Below, one piece after another: positions 1 through 9,299 of a stretch of DNA of 64,000 bases; the stretch's first letter is position 1; each line of letters begins with the position of its first letter. Source of the DNA: Candidatus Geothrix skivensis (GTDB lineage Bacteria; Acidobacteriota; Holophagae; Holophagales; Holophagaceae). The DNA lies in contig JADKIO010000004.1 of assembly GCA_016721195.1 (NCBI GenBank), positions 124,001 through 188,000 on the forward strand, in the 5' to 3' direction. The notes beneath the pieces were generated by a model. That model was not told where the DNA came from. It saw only the letters and a program-made list of their open reading frames with translations, and made no database searches. The translations under genes were made by a program, and so were the position numbers.

Positions 1-393
1 CCGGTGGATCACCTTCTGGGAGAAATCAGTGGTGCCGAGTCCGGCGTTTTCGAGCTTCTCGAAGCCCAGCTTGTCGCCGGACAGCAGGCCGTCCCCGGCG
101 AACTTCAGGCGCAGGGAGCCCACCTTGCTTTCGGGCACCAGGATGGTGCGCTGGTCGCCGCTGAGCTCATAGGGCACCTGCATCTTGTCCAGCTGGGAGA
201 CGATGGAGCTGGCCTCCGCGGAAGAGATGTTGGACGCCAGGACGCCCTTGGTCTCCTGGCCGGCCCAGATGCCCAGGCCCCCCAGGGCCAGGAGCACTGT
301 CAGGGAAATGGCCACCACCATGACACGCTGGGTGCCGCTCATGCCCCGGAAGGCGCTGGTCAGTTGTTCAGCGAGGTTCGTTTCCCCGGCCAT
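1..393 (-). CDS. fliF: Flagellar MS-ring protein FliF (N-terminal part, cut by window edge)
   Basis: Only the first 131 codons lie in the window; the rest is off the left edge. FliF forms the MS ring in the inner membrane, the base on which the flagellar rotor and export gate assemble. The translation has a hydrophobic segment near residues 23-44, then the FliF pattern of alternating-access residues (SSIVSQLDKMQVPYEL, TILVPESKV, GLGTTDFSQKV), which matches the conserved periplasmic start of the family. The ATG at 391-393 is the obvious start and lies about 50 nt after fliE. It is the last visible gene of the flgB-flgC-fliE-fliF run. Identification is firm from motif and context. Confidence 0.93.
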   Translation of the reverse strand, partial: MAGETNLAEQLTSAFRGMSGTQRVMVVAISLTVLLALGGLGIWAGQETKGVLASNISSAEASSIVSQLDKMQVPYELSGDQRTILVPESKVGSLRLKFAGDGLLSGDKLGFEKLENAGLGTTDFSQKVIHR

Positions 394-442
394 AGGCGTT
401 CCTCAGTCAGGGGTGAGGCCGCGCCGGGAAGCTCGGCCTGCG

Positions 443-763
443 CTACATCTGCATGCGCATGACCTCGCGGTAGGCATCGATCAGTTTCGACCGAACGGCC
501 ATCATCATCTGGAAGCTAAGATCGGCCTTCTGGACAGCCAGCATGGCCGTGTGCATGTCTGCACCCTCCCCTGTCATCAAGTTCCGTGCCTCATCCTGGG
601 CCTGGGCCGAAGCCTGGTTCACTTCCTGGAGGGCCTGCTTGAGGAGGTCGCCGAAGGCCACCCCCCCCTCGGCACCCTGAGCGCCGCCGCCCTGGCCGGT
701 TTTCGAGGTTCCGGACGCGGGGCCCAGCGGGGGCAGCGAGGGGATGTTCAGCAGTGGGTCCAT
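443..763 (-). CDS. fliE: Flagellar hook-basal body protein FliE
   Basis: A 106-residue protein, the usual FliE size. FliE links the MS ring to the proximal rod and is needed to open the export gate. The C-terminal half carries the family signature (F.DLLKQALQEVNQ, then NLMTGEGADMHTAMLAVQKADLSFQMMMAVR.KLIDAYREVMRMQ). The N-terminus is a low-complexity Pro/Gly-rich stretch, as is common in FliE. It sits between flgC and fliF, 75 nt from flgC. Export is through the flagellar type III apparatus, so no Sec signal is expected and none is seen. Confidence 0.95.
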   Translation of the reverse strand: MDPLLNIPSLPPLGPASGTSKTGQGGGAQGAEGGVAFGDLLKQALQEVNQASAQAQDEARNLMTGEGADMHTAMLAVQKADLSFQMMMAVRSKLIDAYREVMRMQM

Positions 764-838
764 GGGGTCGGCTCGGGGGAAAGGCTTGTCACACGATCGG
801 TCGGGGAGGGAGAAGGGGCAAGTCGAAATTCCGACAGG

Positions 839-1258
839 CTACTGGACGCGGAGAATGTCCAGGGCGGAACTGGCCATGGCCTTGGCGGCCCTGACCACGG
901 CGATGTTGGCCTCGTAGGCCCGGCTGGCCTCCGTGAGGTTCACCATTTCCTCGACGGGGTTGATGTTGGGGTAGCTCACCACGCCATCGCTGTTCGCATC
1001 GGGATGGCCGGGCTCGTAGCGGGTCAGGAAGGGCTCCTGGCTGGTCTGGATGGTGGCCACCCGGACGCCGGCATTGGCCAGGGCGCCGGAGAAGCCCAGG
1101 TCCTGGGACTGGAAGACCGCGTCCCGCCGGCGGTAGGGGCCGCCATCCTTGGTCCGGGTGGTCTCGCTGTTGGCGACGTTGGAGGCGATGAGCTGGACCC
1201 GCAGCCGCTGGGCGGCCATGCCGGAACTCGCGATGTCATAGATCTGGGAGATGCTCAT
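839..1258 (-). CDS. flgC: Flagellar basal-body rod protein FlgC
   Basis: FlgC is a proximal rod protein of the flagellar axle. The 139-residue product begins with the rod-protein N-terminal motif (IYDIASSGMAAQRLRVQLIASNVANSET), followed by PYRRRDAVF and the C-terminal FlgC block VEEMVNLTEASRAYEANIAVV, the region that forms the amphipathic D0 helices. Its ATG shares one base (1258) with the flgB stop codon (TGATG), so the two are translationally coupled. Length and motifs are canonical and nothing is missing. Confidence 0.96.
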   Translation of the reverse strand: MSISQIYDIASSGMAAQRLRVQLIASNVANSETTRTKDGGPYRRRDAVFQSQDLGFSGALANAGVRVATIQTSQEPFLTRYEPGHPDANSDGVVSYPNINPVEEMVNLTEASRAYEANIAVVRAAKAMASSALDILRVQ

Positions 1259-1677
1259 CAGTGGGCGCTCGCTTCCTTGATAAGGGCGTAGAGCTTCCGG
1301 AGCTCCACCTGCATGAAGGTGGAGGCGGTCTGGTATTTGCCCTGGGTCCGGGACAGCAGCATGTTCTCCCGGTCCAGGCTTACGTCGTTGCCATCGTTGC
1401 GCTCGGCGTTGGGGCGGAGCGTGTCGGTGCTGGGGGGGAGGCTCAGGCTGCTGCTTCCCTGGAGGTGCATGGGGTGGCTCGCGCTCAGGTTGCTGGGCGA
1501 TATTTGCCTAGAGAAAGCGCTCTTAAGGGCCTCCTCGAAGCTGAAGTCCCGGGTGCGGTAGCCCGGCGTATCCAGGTTGGCCAGGTTCGAGGCGATCAGG
1601 GTCTGGCGCCGGGAGGCCAGCGTCAGGCTTTGATCCATGGCCTGGATCATGTGGTTGCCCTTGGTGATGTCGAACAT
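1258..1677 (-). CDS. flgB: Flagellar basal-body rod protein FlgB
   Basis: First gene of the rod operon in the window and partner of FlgC in the proximal rod. The frame is open further upstream, but the extra residues look non-coding. I take the ATG at 1675-1677 because the protein then begins MFDITKGNHM and runs directly into the rod motif LASRRQTLIASNLANLDTPGYRTRDFSFEEAL. The product is 139 residues, normal for FlgB. The C-terminus (YQTASTFMQVELRKLYALIKE) is the family's terminal helix. A weak GCAGGG lies just upstream of this start. Confidence 0.94.
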   Translation of the reverse strand: MFDITKGNHMIQAMDQSLTLASRRQTLIASNLANLDTPGYRTRDFSFEEALKSAFSRQISPSNLSASHPMHLQGSSSLSLPPSTDTLRPNAERNDGNDVSLDRENMLLSRTQGKYQTASTFMQVELRKLYALIKEASAH

Positions 1678-1788
1678 GGTGCACCCTGCAGATTGGGCCG
1701 GGTGGGCCCGGCTGCTGGGGAACTGATGCAGAGCCCGTGCCGTTCCTCCGGCCGCCGCTTGTCGAACTGTTCGCATTGTTGCTCCCCC

Positions 1789-1819
1789 TTGCCTTTCGGC
1801 CGGACAGCCTTGCTACACT
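1789..1819 (+). promoter_or_regulatory. Weak candidate promoter for the STAS gene
   Basis: TTGCCT at 1789-1794 and TACACT at 1814-1819 resemble -35 and -10 boxes in front of the STAS gene. The 19-nt spacing is longer than ideal, so this is only a candidate. Confidence 0.3.
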
Positions 1820-1841
1820 GGCCGCTCATTCCGAGGGACCC

Positions 1842-2177
1842 ATGAACCTGACCACACGCAAGCACAACGATGTGCTGATCCTCTACCCCGAAGGAAAGAT
1901 CACCCTGGGCGATGGCGACCAGGAACTGGGGGAGGCGGTCCGGACCTCGCTTTCCAACGGCGAGCGGAAGATCGTCATCAACTTCAGCAAGGTGAGCTAC
2001 CTGGATTCCTCCGGCGTGGGCGAGCTGGTGGGCTGCTACACCTCCATCAAGGGCAAGGGCGGCGAGCTGCGCATCTGTGGCATGAGTGGCAAGATCTTCA
2101 GCCTCATCAAGATGACTAGCCTCCACTCCGTCTTCGAAGTGAAGGACACCGAGGAAGAAGCCCTCGCGGGTTTCTAG
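1842..2177 (+). CDS. STAS-domain protein (anti-sigma factor antagonist type)
   Basis: A 111-residue single-domain STAS protein. Such proteins (SpoIIAA/RsbV type) bind and sequester anti-sigma kinases when their conserved serine is unphosphorylated. The key motif INFSKVSYLDSSGVGELV contains the DSSG serine used for phosphoregulation. The start is the ATG at 1842, preceded by GAGGGACCC as a ribosome site. The partner kinase and sigma factor are not in the window. The gene ends 4 nt before the outer-membrane barrel gene, so the two may be co-transcribed. Its lie next to flagellar genes allows a role in motility or stress signalling, but that is a guess. Confidence 0.85.
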   Translation: MNLTTRKHNDVLILYPEGKITLGDGDQELGEAVRTSLSNGERKIVINFSKVSYLDSSGVGELVGCYTSIKGKGGELRICGMSGKIFSLIKMTSLHSVFEVKDTEEEALAGF

Positions 2178-2181
2178 GCAG

Positions 2182-5100
2182 TTGCGCCTTCGCGCCGTCC
2201 TGGGTATCGGCCTTCTGGCGCTGGCCCCGGCCGGCGCCCAGGAGGCCGATGGGTTCCGAGTCCTGAATGCGATCCGGATCGAAGGCGGGGACGAGGATGA
2301 TCGCCGACTCGCTGCGGCGGCCCTCGGGTTGAAACCTGCCCAGTCCGTGTCGGTGGCCGGCTTCCAGCAGGCCCTGACGGCCGTGCGTCTGGTGGACCGC
2401 TTCCTCTCCGTGGAAGGTCGGCTTGGCGAGGATGGTTCTGCGGAACTGCGCCTGGTGCCCCTCAGGCCCCTGGAGACCTGGCGCTGGGAAGGGGACGCCA
2501 TCCCCTCCTCCCTGGTGAAGACGCTGCTTCCCGAGCTGCGCAAGGGCCAGCGGCAGGGCCCTCTGAGCCGGGCAGCGCTGGAGCGCCTGGCGGAGCGCCG
2601 GCTCCGGGAGGCCGGATACCCGGCTGCGACGGTCGGCGTTATTTCGACCGAAGAAGGGCGGAGTCTCCGGCTGGTGCTCAGCCTTGGGGCCCCCGCCCTG
2701 ATTCGAGAGATTCGCATCGAGGGAGATCTCGCGCCCTACTCTCGGGAAAAGCTGCTCAAGGAAGCCGGTCTTGATCCAGGGACCACTTCCTGGACGCCCG
2801 CGGTGATCCGGGAGGCCCAGATGCGCCTTCGCAAGCTCTTTGTGAACGACCACAGGTGGTGGTCCTTGCATGACGGGCGCCTGGAGGGCACAGCACAGCT
2901 GACGCCGGGGGCCGACCCGGGGCTGCTCCTGCTGGAGGTCCACCCTGGTCCGAAGGTGTCCCTTGGCGCCAAGGGCCTGAATCCGCTCAAGACGCTTTTC
3001 GGCCAGCCGCGGCTCGCGGAGTTCGTGCCCCTGGCCAGGGCGGAGCGCTATTCGCCGAGCCTCCTGGAGGAAGGGGCCGGGCGCATCACCACCTACTTCC
3101 GCAACCAGGGTTATCCGGAAGCCAAGGTCCGCTACGAGCGGGTGGTCAGGGCAGGGACCGCGGAACGGCCTGAGGCGGTGGCCATCACCTACTTCGTGGA
3201 GAAGGGGCCTCGCCGCAGCCTGGGGAGGATTCACTTCGAGGGCAACCGCGAATTGTCCGAGGAGGAACTGCGCAAGGAAGTGCTCCTGCCCAAGCGGTTC
3301 CTGTTCCTCCCCCCCCATGCCAAGACCGAAACCGTCAAGGCCCTGGAGGACAGGGTCACCGCGTACTACCTGCAGCGGGGTTTTCCCGATGTGCAGGTCC
3401 GGCGGCGCGTGGACACCGGTGCGGATGGCTCCGTCGAAGTGCGGCTGATCATCCGGGAAGGGCAGCGCCGCTTCCTCGATGCCCTGGTGCTGGAGCTTCC
3501 TTCAGACGCGGGTCTGCCGCGGGGCCCACTGTCGAAGAGCCTTCTGCTGGCCTTCTCCGACCGGGTCTCGCCGGTGGCGGGAACCAACCTCTACCGAACG
3601 GACCGACGCCACTTCAAGGGGTACGAGGGAACGCTGGAAGGCACCCCCAGGGGGCCCGCCTCAGCTTCAAGCCCTCCCTGCCGCTGGTACGGAACGACCT
3701 GGCCCTGGTGGTGGCGGATCTGCGCCAGCGGCTGTCCTCCGCCGGAGCGGCGGAGCCCAAGGTGAAGCTGGCCTTCGAAGAAGATGGCGCCCAGCCCATC
3801 GTCCGCATCCAGGTTCCCGCCCAGCCCCTGGACCAGGCCCGCAGGCTGGTGGTCCAGGGCAGTGACCGGACCCGGGCCGAGGCCGTGCTGCGGGAAATGG
3901 AGCTACCGCCCGGCGCCCCGTTGGACCCCGCCAAGCTCGACGAGGGGCAGATCCAGCTCGGGGGGCTGGGCGCCTTCCAGCGCGTCGACCTGCTCACCCT
4001 GAATGATCTTCCCGGACAGGAAGCGGGGGCCTGGCAGCGGGGCGACCTGGCCCTGCGCCTCCAGGAGCGGAGCCCGTGGGTGTTTTCGGAATCCTTCGGC
4101 TATGACAACACCCAGGGCTACCATTTCGGGCTGAATGCCCAGCGGCTGAACCTCGGTGGCATGGGCCGGGTGCTGGACTTTGGCATCCGCGCCGGGGACC
4201 AGACCCTCGATAGCCCGGCCCTGCGCAAAGCCTTCCCCACCGGCGGCATCAAGCGCTCCGTGGACAGCACCAGCCTGGGCTACACGGATCCCTGGTTCCT
4301 GCCGGGCTCCCTGGACGCCTGGCTGGCCCCACGCACCCGCTTCCACATGGAGGGTGCCTACATCCAGGAGGCCCAGGCGGCCTTCTTCGCCCGCCGTCGC
4401 CGCTTCATCCCGAGCCTGGAGTGGAAGATCAGCCCCACGCAGCGGGTGCAGTTCGGCTATCGGTACGAGCGGGTGGAAGTGGCCGCCAACAGAGACAGCG
4501 ATGACAAGCCCCTGATCTCGGATGACAACCTCTTCCTGCTGGCCCGCACGCCGGCCCGCAGCATCATCTCCGCGCCCTACCTGCAGGTGACCGTGGACCG
4601 GCGCGACCGACCCTACGATCCCACCCAGGGCGCCTACTTCATGGGGCGGGTGGAACTGGCCAACCAGCTGTTCGGCACCTCCCCCAACAGCAGCTTCGTG
4701 AAGTTGGACCTGCGGCAGCAGTGGAACTGGGCCATGGGCTTCCACGCGGAGTACGGCGTGGTGATGGCCAGCCTCCGGCTAGGCATGGCGAACCCCACGG
4801 CCAGCTCCGCCCAGGACCTGCCCCTCTCCGAGCGTTTCTTCGGCGGCGGGTCCTTCACCGTGCGCGGCGTGGAGCCGGACATGCTGGGCGAGGTGATCCG
4901 CACGGATGGTGCCGGGAAGCTGCTGCCCCTGATCATTCCCCTGGGGGGCCAAGGGCTGGTGGTGGCGAACCTGGAGTACCGGTTCCCGCTGTTCGGCATG
5001 CAGAGCATCTGGGCCGAAGTGTTCGTGGATGCCGGCCAGGTCTACCGCAGCCTGCTCGCCAGAACGGTTCCCAATCCGGACAAGCAGAACCACCCAACGG

Positions 5101-5309
5101 ATCCCACCGTTCCCGATACCATACGGATCTTCCCCACGTTTCCGGCCCTGCGCATCACGCCCGGAGTGGGGCTGATCTTCAAGCTGGGCTTCCCCCTCAA
5201 GCTGGAGTACGCCACGGACTGGAAGCGCCTGCTCGGCCGCCCCCGCAGCGCCGACGAGCGGGACACCCAGCTCAAGAGCCTGCTCATCTCGGCGGGGTTC
5301 CAGTTCTAG
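2182..5309 (+). CDS. BamA/TamA-family outer-membrane protein, broken by one frameshift
   Basis: Omp85-type protein: periplasmic POTRA repeats followed by a C-terminal 16-strand barrel that inserts or moves proteins across the outer membrane. It starts at a TTG at 2182 with a short Sec signal (AVLGIGLLALAPAGA). POTRA-like blocks recur through the first half (IREIRIEGD, LGRIHFEGNRELSEEEL). The barrel half has FGYDNTQGYHFGLN, the VRGVEP-type loop near 4859 and a final phenylalanine (SAGFQF), the classic barrel signal. The reading frame changes by -1 at about 3640-3660, inside a CCCCC-A-GGGGG-CCC run. Downstream the protein continues sensibly as RLSFKPSLPLVRNDLALVV. With one base restored the product would be about 1040 residues. 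BamA, TamA or another Omp85 protein cannot be separated by eye; no TamB partner is adjacent. Confidence 0.85.
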
Positions 5310-5950
5310 GTGACGCCTAGAACGGCCTTGGCACTGGCCCACAGGCTGAGCCGCTCCGGCTGGCCCATGTTCTTGCCGTTGATGAGCCTGGTGATCTGAA
5401 GGAAATCCGCGGCCTCGTCTTCGCCGGGGTGGGCGTCCGCCAGGGCGCTGAGGCCCCGGCTGTCCCAGAACCACAGGGCTGCCTGGACCGCCAGGACCCG
5501 GTCCTGGGCGAGGCTGTCGGGGTTGGCCACGAGGCCCTGGTTCAGGCTCCCCTCGGCCTGTTCGTAGTTGGCCTTGCCCGTGAGCTGGATGAGCCCCCGG
5601 CCCCGGTACCGCCAGCCATCCCCGCTGGCCTCATCGCCATTGCCCAGGCGGCCCCCGTAGGCCCGATTGGCAATCTTCTCGCGGTTGTTTGCGTAGGCCG
5701 CGGCGACCTCCGCCGTGGGAAAGCGCTTGGGCCAGGTGCGCTGCAGACCCGCGGCGCTGTAGTTGAGGTTCTCCTCCAGCCGGTTGAAGTGGGCGGATTC
5801 ATGCCCCACCTGGGCGAGGAAGGCCGCCAGCCGGCGGGGTTCGTCCAGGCCCTGGGCCGCGAGCAGGGGGTTGAGGATCTCCGCCCAGCCTCCAGGATCC
5901 TGGCAGCGGACCAGGATCTTCCCGAGCGAATCCTTGGACAAGGTAGCCAT
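5306..5950 (-). CDS. GH19 family chitinase/endolysin-like glycoside hydrolase
   Basis: A 214-residue enzyme of the glycoside hydrolase 19 type, which cleaves chitin or, in the phage and bacterial lysozyme-like branch, peptidoglycan. The catalytic region shows GHESAHFNRLEENLNYS with glutamates at residues 51 and 60, followed by YANNREKIANRAYGGR and YRGRGLIQLTGKANY, all typical of COG3179-type proteins. No signal peptide is visible, as in phage endolysins that use a holin. Its stop codon overlaps that of the convergent barrel gene (CTAG at 5306-5309). Together with the neighbouring helix-turn-helix gene and tRNA it could be a prophage remnant, though no other phage gene is seen. Confidence 0.85.
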   Translation of the reverse strand: MATLSKDSLGKILVRCQDPGGWAEILNPLLAAQGLDEPRRLAAFLAQVGHESAHFNRLEENLNYSAAGLQRTWPKRFPTAEVAAAYANNREKIANRAYGGRLGNGDEASGDGWRYRGRGLIQLTGKANYEQAEGSLNQGLVANPDSLAQDRVLAVQAALWFWDSRGLSALADAHPGEDEAADFLQITRLINGKNMGQPERLSLWASAKAVLGVT

Positions 5951-6201
5951 GGCATCTCCTTACTATTTAGGAAAAAACGGCATTGTTGTCGTGTGAAAGC
6001 ATGAATCCATTTGGAAAGTTTGGCAACCTCCTCGAGCCGGAACGGGCTTGGTCCGTGCCAGGTCCATCGTTCCTGTGGATCCGCTTGATCCCTGGGCCCC
6101 CCTGTAGGTCGATGACCTCCCGGAGGGAGCGCCCAATAACCTCCTGTCCTACTATGGGAACGGGGACCTGCGTGGAGGGTCCCCGTCAAGGGAGATCCCA
6201 G

Positions 6202-6639
6202 ATGCCGAACTTTGCCTCCGTCCTGAAGGATGAGATTGTCCGCCTGGCCAAGAAGGAGGTGCGCAGGGAGGTTGAGGGACTGAAGAAAGCGTCCGCCCAA
6301 TACCGGTCCGAGATCGCGGCGTTGAAGCGACGCGTGGCCGCGCTCGAGAAGCAGCAGAGCCGGTTCGAGAAGCAGGGCACCGGGAAGGTGGCGACAAAGG
6401 CGGGAGGCGAGGGAGCCACTCGCCTTCGGTTCAGCGCCAAGCGTCTGGCCGCCCAGCGCCAGAAGCTGGGTCTGACCGCTGCGGACATGGGTACGCTCAT
6501 CGGCGTGTCGGCGCAGACCGTCTACAACTGGGAAGCCGAGAAATCCAGACCCCGGCAGCAGCAACTGGTTGCCATCGCCGCCCTTCGTGGCGTAGGCAAG
6601 CGCCAGGCCAAGGCCCAGCTGGCCAGCCAGGGGGAGTGA
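6202..6639 (+). CDS. Helix-turn-helix (XRE-type) DNA-binding protein
   Basis: A 145-residue protein with two parts. Residues 8-55 are charged and heptad-like (EIAALKRRVAALEKQQ), a probable coiled coil for dimerisation. Residues 75-130 form an XRE-like helix-turn-helix (LAAQRQKLGLTAADMGTLIGVSAQTVYNWEAEKSRPR). The start is the ATG at 6202, preceded by GGGAGA. Proteins with this N-terminal coil and C-terminal helix-turn-helix are found as small regulators in Proteobacteria and Acidobacteria. The target is unknown. It is divergent from the GH19 gene across a 250-nt gap, so it might control that gene. Confidence 0.8.
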   Translation: MPNFASVLKDEIVRLAKKEVRREVEGLKKASAQYRSEIAALKRRVAALEKQQSRFEKQGTGKVATKAGGEGATRLRFSAKRLAAQRQKLGLTAADMGTLIGVSAQTVYNWEAEKSRPRQQQLVAIAALRGVGKRQAKAQLASQGE

Positions 6640-6707
6640 GCCCGGAGGCCTGAACCAGACCCGCCGGGCTTTCTCGGCGGCCCGAGACCGCCCGATGGCG
6701 GTACGCT

Positions 6708-6731
6708 AAAAAGGCCGCAGCTGCGGCCTTT
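6708..6731 (-). terminator. Rho-independent terminator after tRNA-Val
   Basis: A perfect self-complementary hairpin (AAAGGCCGCAGCTGCGGCC plus TTTTT on the minus strand) lies 3 nt past the CCA end of the tRNA. It ends the tRNA transcript. Confidence 0.8.
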
Positions 6732-6734
6732 GGG

Positions 6735-6809
<75 letters not shown>

Positions 6810-6821
6810 ATGCGAGGCTCT

Positions 6822-6849
6822 ATTCTAGCGGAACGGGGGCGGCTGTCGA
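6822..6849 (-). promoter_or_regulatory. Promoter of tRNA-Val
   Basis: On the minus strand TCGACA (6844-6849) and TAGAAT (6822-6827) are separated by 16 nt and lie about 13 nt upstream of the mature tRNA 5' end. This is a good sigma-70 match. Confidence 0.6.
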
Positions 6850-6874
6850 GTCTTCAGGGCTGGGGGCAGCCCCC

Positions 6875-7021
6875 CTAGGAGTTCCAGATCCATAGGATGA
6901 GGGCAGCCGCGGTCACGGCCGCCAGGACTGCCCAGTCGGGAGCGTAGGGATGCTCGATGGTGAACCAGCGGATCGGGTGGCGGGAATGGGGGTGTGGGTG
7001 GGAGTGAAAAGGGGTGGTCAT
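6875..7021 (-). CDS. Small His-rich single-pass membrane protein
   Basis: A 48-residue protein of unknown function. I chose the ATG at 7019-7021 because GGGAGG sits 5 nt upstream. The frame is open further upstream, but that stretch lacks a comparable ribosome site. The N-terminus is rich in histidine and proline (PFHSHPHPHSRHP), followed by a C-terminal hydrophobic helix (WAVLAAVTAAALILWIW), so it is probably anchored in the inner membrane with the histidines exposed. It is unrecognised; a role in metal handling is only suggested by composition. Confidence 0.55.
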   Translation of the reverse strand: MTTPFHSHPHPHSRHPIRWFTIEHPYAPDWAVLAAVTAAALILWIWNS

Positions 7022-7359
7022 GGCGACCTCCCTTCCTGGGGACGGGTGCCCCTCCAAAGATGGGTCGGAAGGCCCGGGGATGCCGGGAATTTTGACCCAA
7101 TCCAGGAACCTTCCGGTCAATGGGTGGAGACCGGCCAAAGGAGCCAAGCCAGCAAGGCCCCTACCAGGATCAGCAGCCAGTCCAGCGGAGGGGAATGGCT
7201 CAGGTCACGGGATCGAAGGAGGTGGGTGGACAAGGCAGCCTCCACGGGGAATCTCCCACACCTCAAATTGGGGCGGTGGCTGCTGTCTGCCGTGAATTCT
7301 CTGAAACTTTGCTGGCACCCGGCCCGACCGCCGGTTTTCCGGCGAGGAGGGCCATGACC
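7022..7359. other. Non-coding gap with glmS 3' hairpin
   Basis: About 340 nt without a convincing gene. The only structure I see is an inverted repeat at 7321-7353: GGCCC...GGGCC outside, CGCCGG-TTTT-CCGGCG inside. It lies just past the glmS stop, and without a T run it may act as a weak terminator or mRNA 3' stabiliser. Confidence 0.4.
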
Positions 7360-9192
7360 TCATTCGACCGTCACGCTCTTCGCCAGATTCCTCGGCTGGT
7401 CCACGTCGCAGCCCCTCAATACCGCGATGTGGTAGGCCAGCAGCTGCAGGGGTACTGCGTAGACGATGGGGCTGAGCCAAGGATGGACCGCCGGCAGCTC
7501 CAGCACGTCCTCGGCGATGCCCGCCAGGCCCGTATCCCCTTCGGTGACCAGGGCCAGGATGCGGCCATCCCGGGCGGCGGCTTCCTGGAGGTTGCTGAGG
7601 GTCTTCTCCCGGTGGGCATCCTTTGGCATGAGGGCCACCACGGGCAGGGTCTTGTCGATGAGGGCGATGGGGCCATGCTTCATTTCGCCGGCCGGGTAGC
7701 CCTCGGCATGGATGTACGAAATCTCCTTCAGCTTCAGCGCCCCTTCCAGGGCGATGGGGTAGCAGGGGCCCCGGCCCAGGTAGAGGAAATCCGTGGCATC
7801 CTTCCAGCGGTGGGCCCACTGGATGATCTTGGGCTCCAGAGAATTCAGGCGCTCCAGGTGGGCGGGGAGTTCCCGCAGGCCCTGCAGCAGCTCGGCTTTG
7901 AGCTTGGGATCCACGGTGCCCTTGGCTTCGCCCAGCTTGAGGGCCAGCAGGGTCAACACCGCCAGCTGGGTGGTGAAGGCCTTGGTGGAGGCCACGCCGA
8001 TCTCGGGTCCCGCATGGGTGAGGATGGTGGCTTCGCACTGCCGGGTGGCGGTGGAGCCCAGGACGTTGCAGATGGCCAGGGTGCGGGCGCCCCGGGTGGC
8101 GGCCTCCTTCATGGCCCCCAGGGTGTCGGCGGTTTCGCCGCTCTGGGTGATGCCGATGATGAGGGTGCCGGGCTGGATCACGGGCTCCCGGTAGCGGTAC
8201 TCGCTGGCGTAGTCCACTTCCACGGCCACGCGGCTCAGCTGCTCGATGAGGAATTTGCCCACGAGTCCGGCGTGCCAGCTGGTGCCACAGGCCACGATGT
8301 GGATGCGCGTCAGGGCGGCGAGCTCCTGGTCGGTGAAGGGCAGGTCCAGGGGGATGGCTTCGGCATCCAGGGGCAGGCGGTTCAGCAGCGTGTTGGAGAG
8401 GGCCTGGGGCTGCTCGAAGATCTCCTTCTGCATGAAGTGCTTGTAGCCGCCCTTCTCGGCTGCCACTGGATCGTAGGGGATGGAAACCACCGGCCGCTGC
8501 ACCTCGCTGCCATCCAGCCGGAAGATCCGCGCGCCCTTCCGGGTAAGTTCCACGAGGTCGCCGTCCTCCAGGAAGATCACGCGGCGGGTATGGGGCAGCA
8601 GGGGCACCACATCCGAGGCCAGGAAGGTCTCGCCCTCGCCGAGCCCCAGCACCATGGGCGGGCCGCTGCGGGCGGCCAGGATGCGATCAGGATCCTTGGC
8701 ATCCAGGCAGGCCAGGGCGTAGATGCCGTGCATGCGGCCCACGGCCTCCCGGAAGGCCTCCAGGAAGGGACGTCCCTGCTTCATCAGATGGGACACCATC
8801 ACGGGGAAGCACTCGGTATCAGTTTCAGACTGGAAGGTTTCCCCGGCGGCCTTCAGCTCTGCGCGCAGTTCCAGGAAGTTCTCGAAGATGCCGTTGTGGA
8901 CTGCCACCACCTGGCCATCGGCGCTGCGGTGGGGGTGGGCGTTCTCCTCCGTGGGGCGGCCATGGGTGGCCCAGCGCGTGTGCCCGATGCCCAGGGGGGT
9001 GGGATCTGACAAGTCCACCCGGGCGGCCAGGTTGGCCAGCTTGCCCGAGGCGCGGATGATCGTGAAGGTTCCCGATCCCGACGACAGGGCCACCCCGGCG
9101 CTGTCGTAGCCCCGGTACTCCAGGCTCCGCAGGCCGTTCACCAGGATGTTCGCGGCACCCTGCTCACCGATGTATCCGACGATTCCGCACAT
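7360..9192 (-). CDS. glmS: Glutamine--fructose-6-phosphate aminotransferase (isomerising)
   Basis: Makes glucosamine-6-phosphate from fructose-6-phosphate and glutamine, the first step to UDP-GlcNAc for peptidoglycan and LPS. The 610-residue length is canonical. The N-terminal glutaminase begins MCGIVGYIGEQG, giving the catalytic Cys after Met removal, and contains SLEYRGYDSAG and the GHTRWATHG motif. Two SIS sugar-isomerase domains follow (HIVACGTSWHAG, GITQSGETADT, YLGRGPCYPIALEGALKLKEISYIHAEG), and the C-terminus ends NLAKSVTVE, the usual GlmS tail. No glmS ribozyme-like leader is evident. It stands alone on the minus strand. Confidence 0.98.
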   Translation of the reverse strand: MCGIVGYIGEQGAANILVNGLRSLEYRGYDSAGVALSSGSGTFTIIRASGKLANLAARVDLSDPTPLGIGHTRWATHGRPTEENAHPHRSADGQVVAVHNGIFENFLELRAELKAAGETFQSETDTECFPVMVSHLMKQGRPFLEAFREAVGRMHGIYALACLDAKDPDRILAARSGPPMVLGLGEGETFLASDVVPLLPHTRRVIFLEDGDLVELTRKGARIFRLDGSEVQRPVVSIPYDPVAAEKGGYKHFMQKEIFEQPQALSNTLLNRLPLDAEAIPLDLPFTDQELAALTRIHIVACGTSWHAGLVGKFLIEQLSRVAVEVDYASEYRYREPVIQPGTLIIGITQSGETADTLGAMKEAATRGARTLAICNVLGSTATRQCEATILTHAGPEIGVASTKAFTTQLAVLTLLALKLGEAKGTVDPKLKAELLQGLRELPAHLERLNSLEPKIIQWAHRWKDATDFLYLGRGPCYPIALEGALKLKEISYIHAEGYPAGEMKHGPIALIDKTLPVVALMPKDAHREKTLSNLQEAAARDGRILALVTEGDTGLAGIAEDVLELPAVHPWLSPIVYAVPLQLLAYHIAVLRGCDVDQPRNLAKSVTVE

Positions 9193-9299
9193 GGTGGACC
9201 CCCGATCCCTGCACTCAACTTAGCGCGGAGTGCCCCGGGTTCCAATGTGGTGCGGCCTACCCCGCCTGCGGCCCACGGCCAGCCACAGGGTGTGGCCGT

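Noticed and set aside
6661..6680. CCGCCG...CGGCGG hairpin after the helix-turn-helix gene as terminator
   Set aside because: No T run follows and the stem is only 6 bp, so it is too weak to call.
7120..9009. Long plus-strand open frame opposite glmS, and similar long frames opposite most genes
   Set aside because: Antisense frames stay open in GC-rich DNA. Their translations are low complexity and match no family, while the opposite strand has clear motifs.
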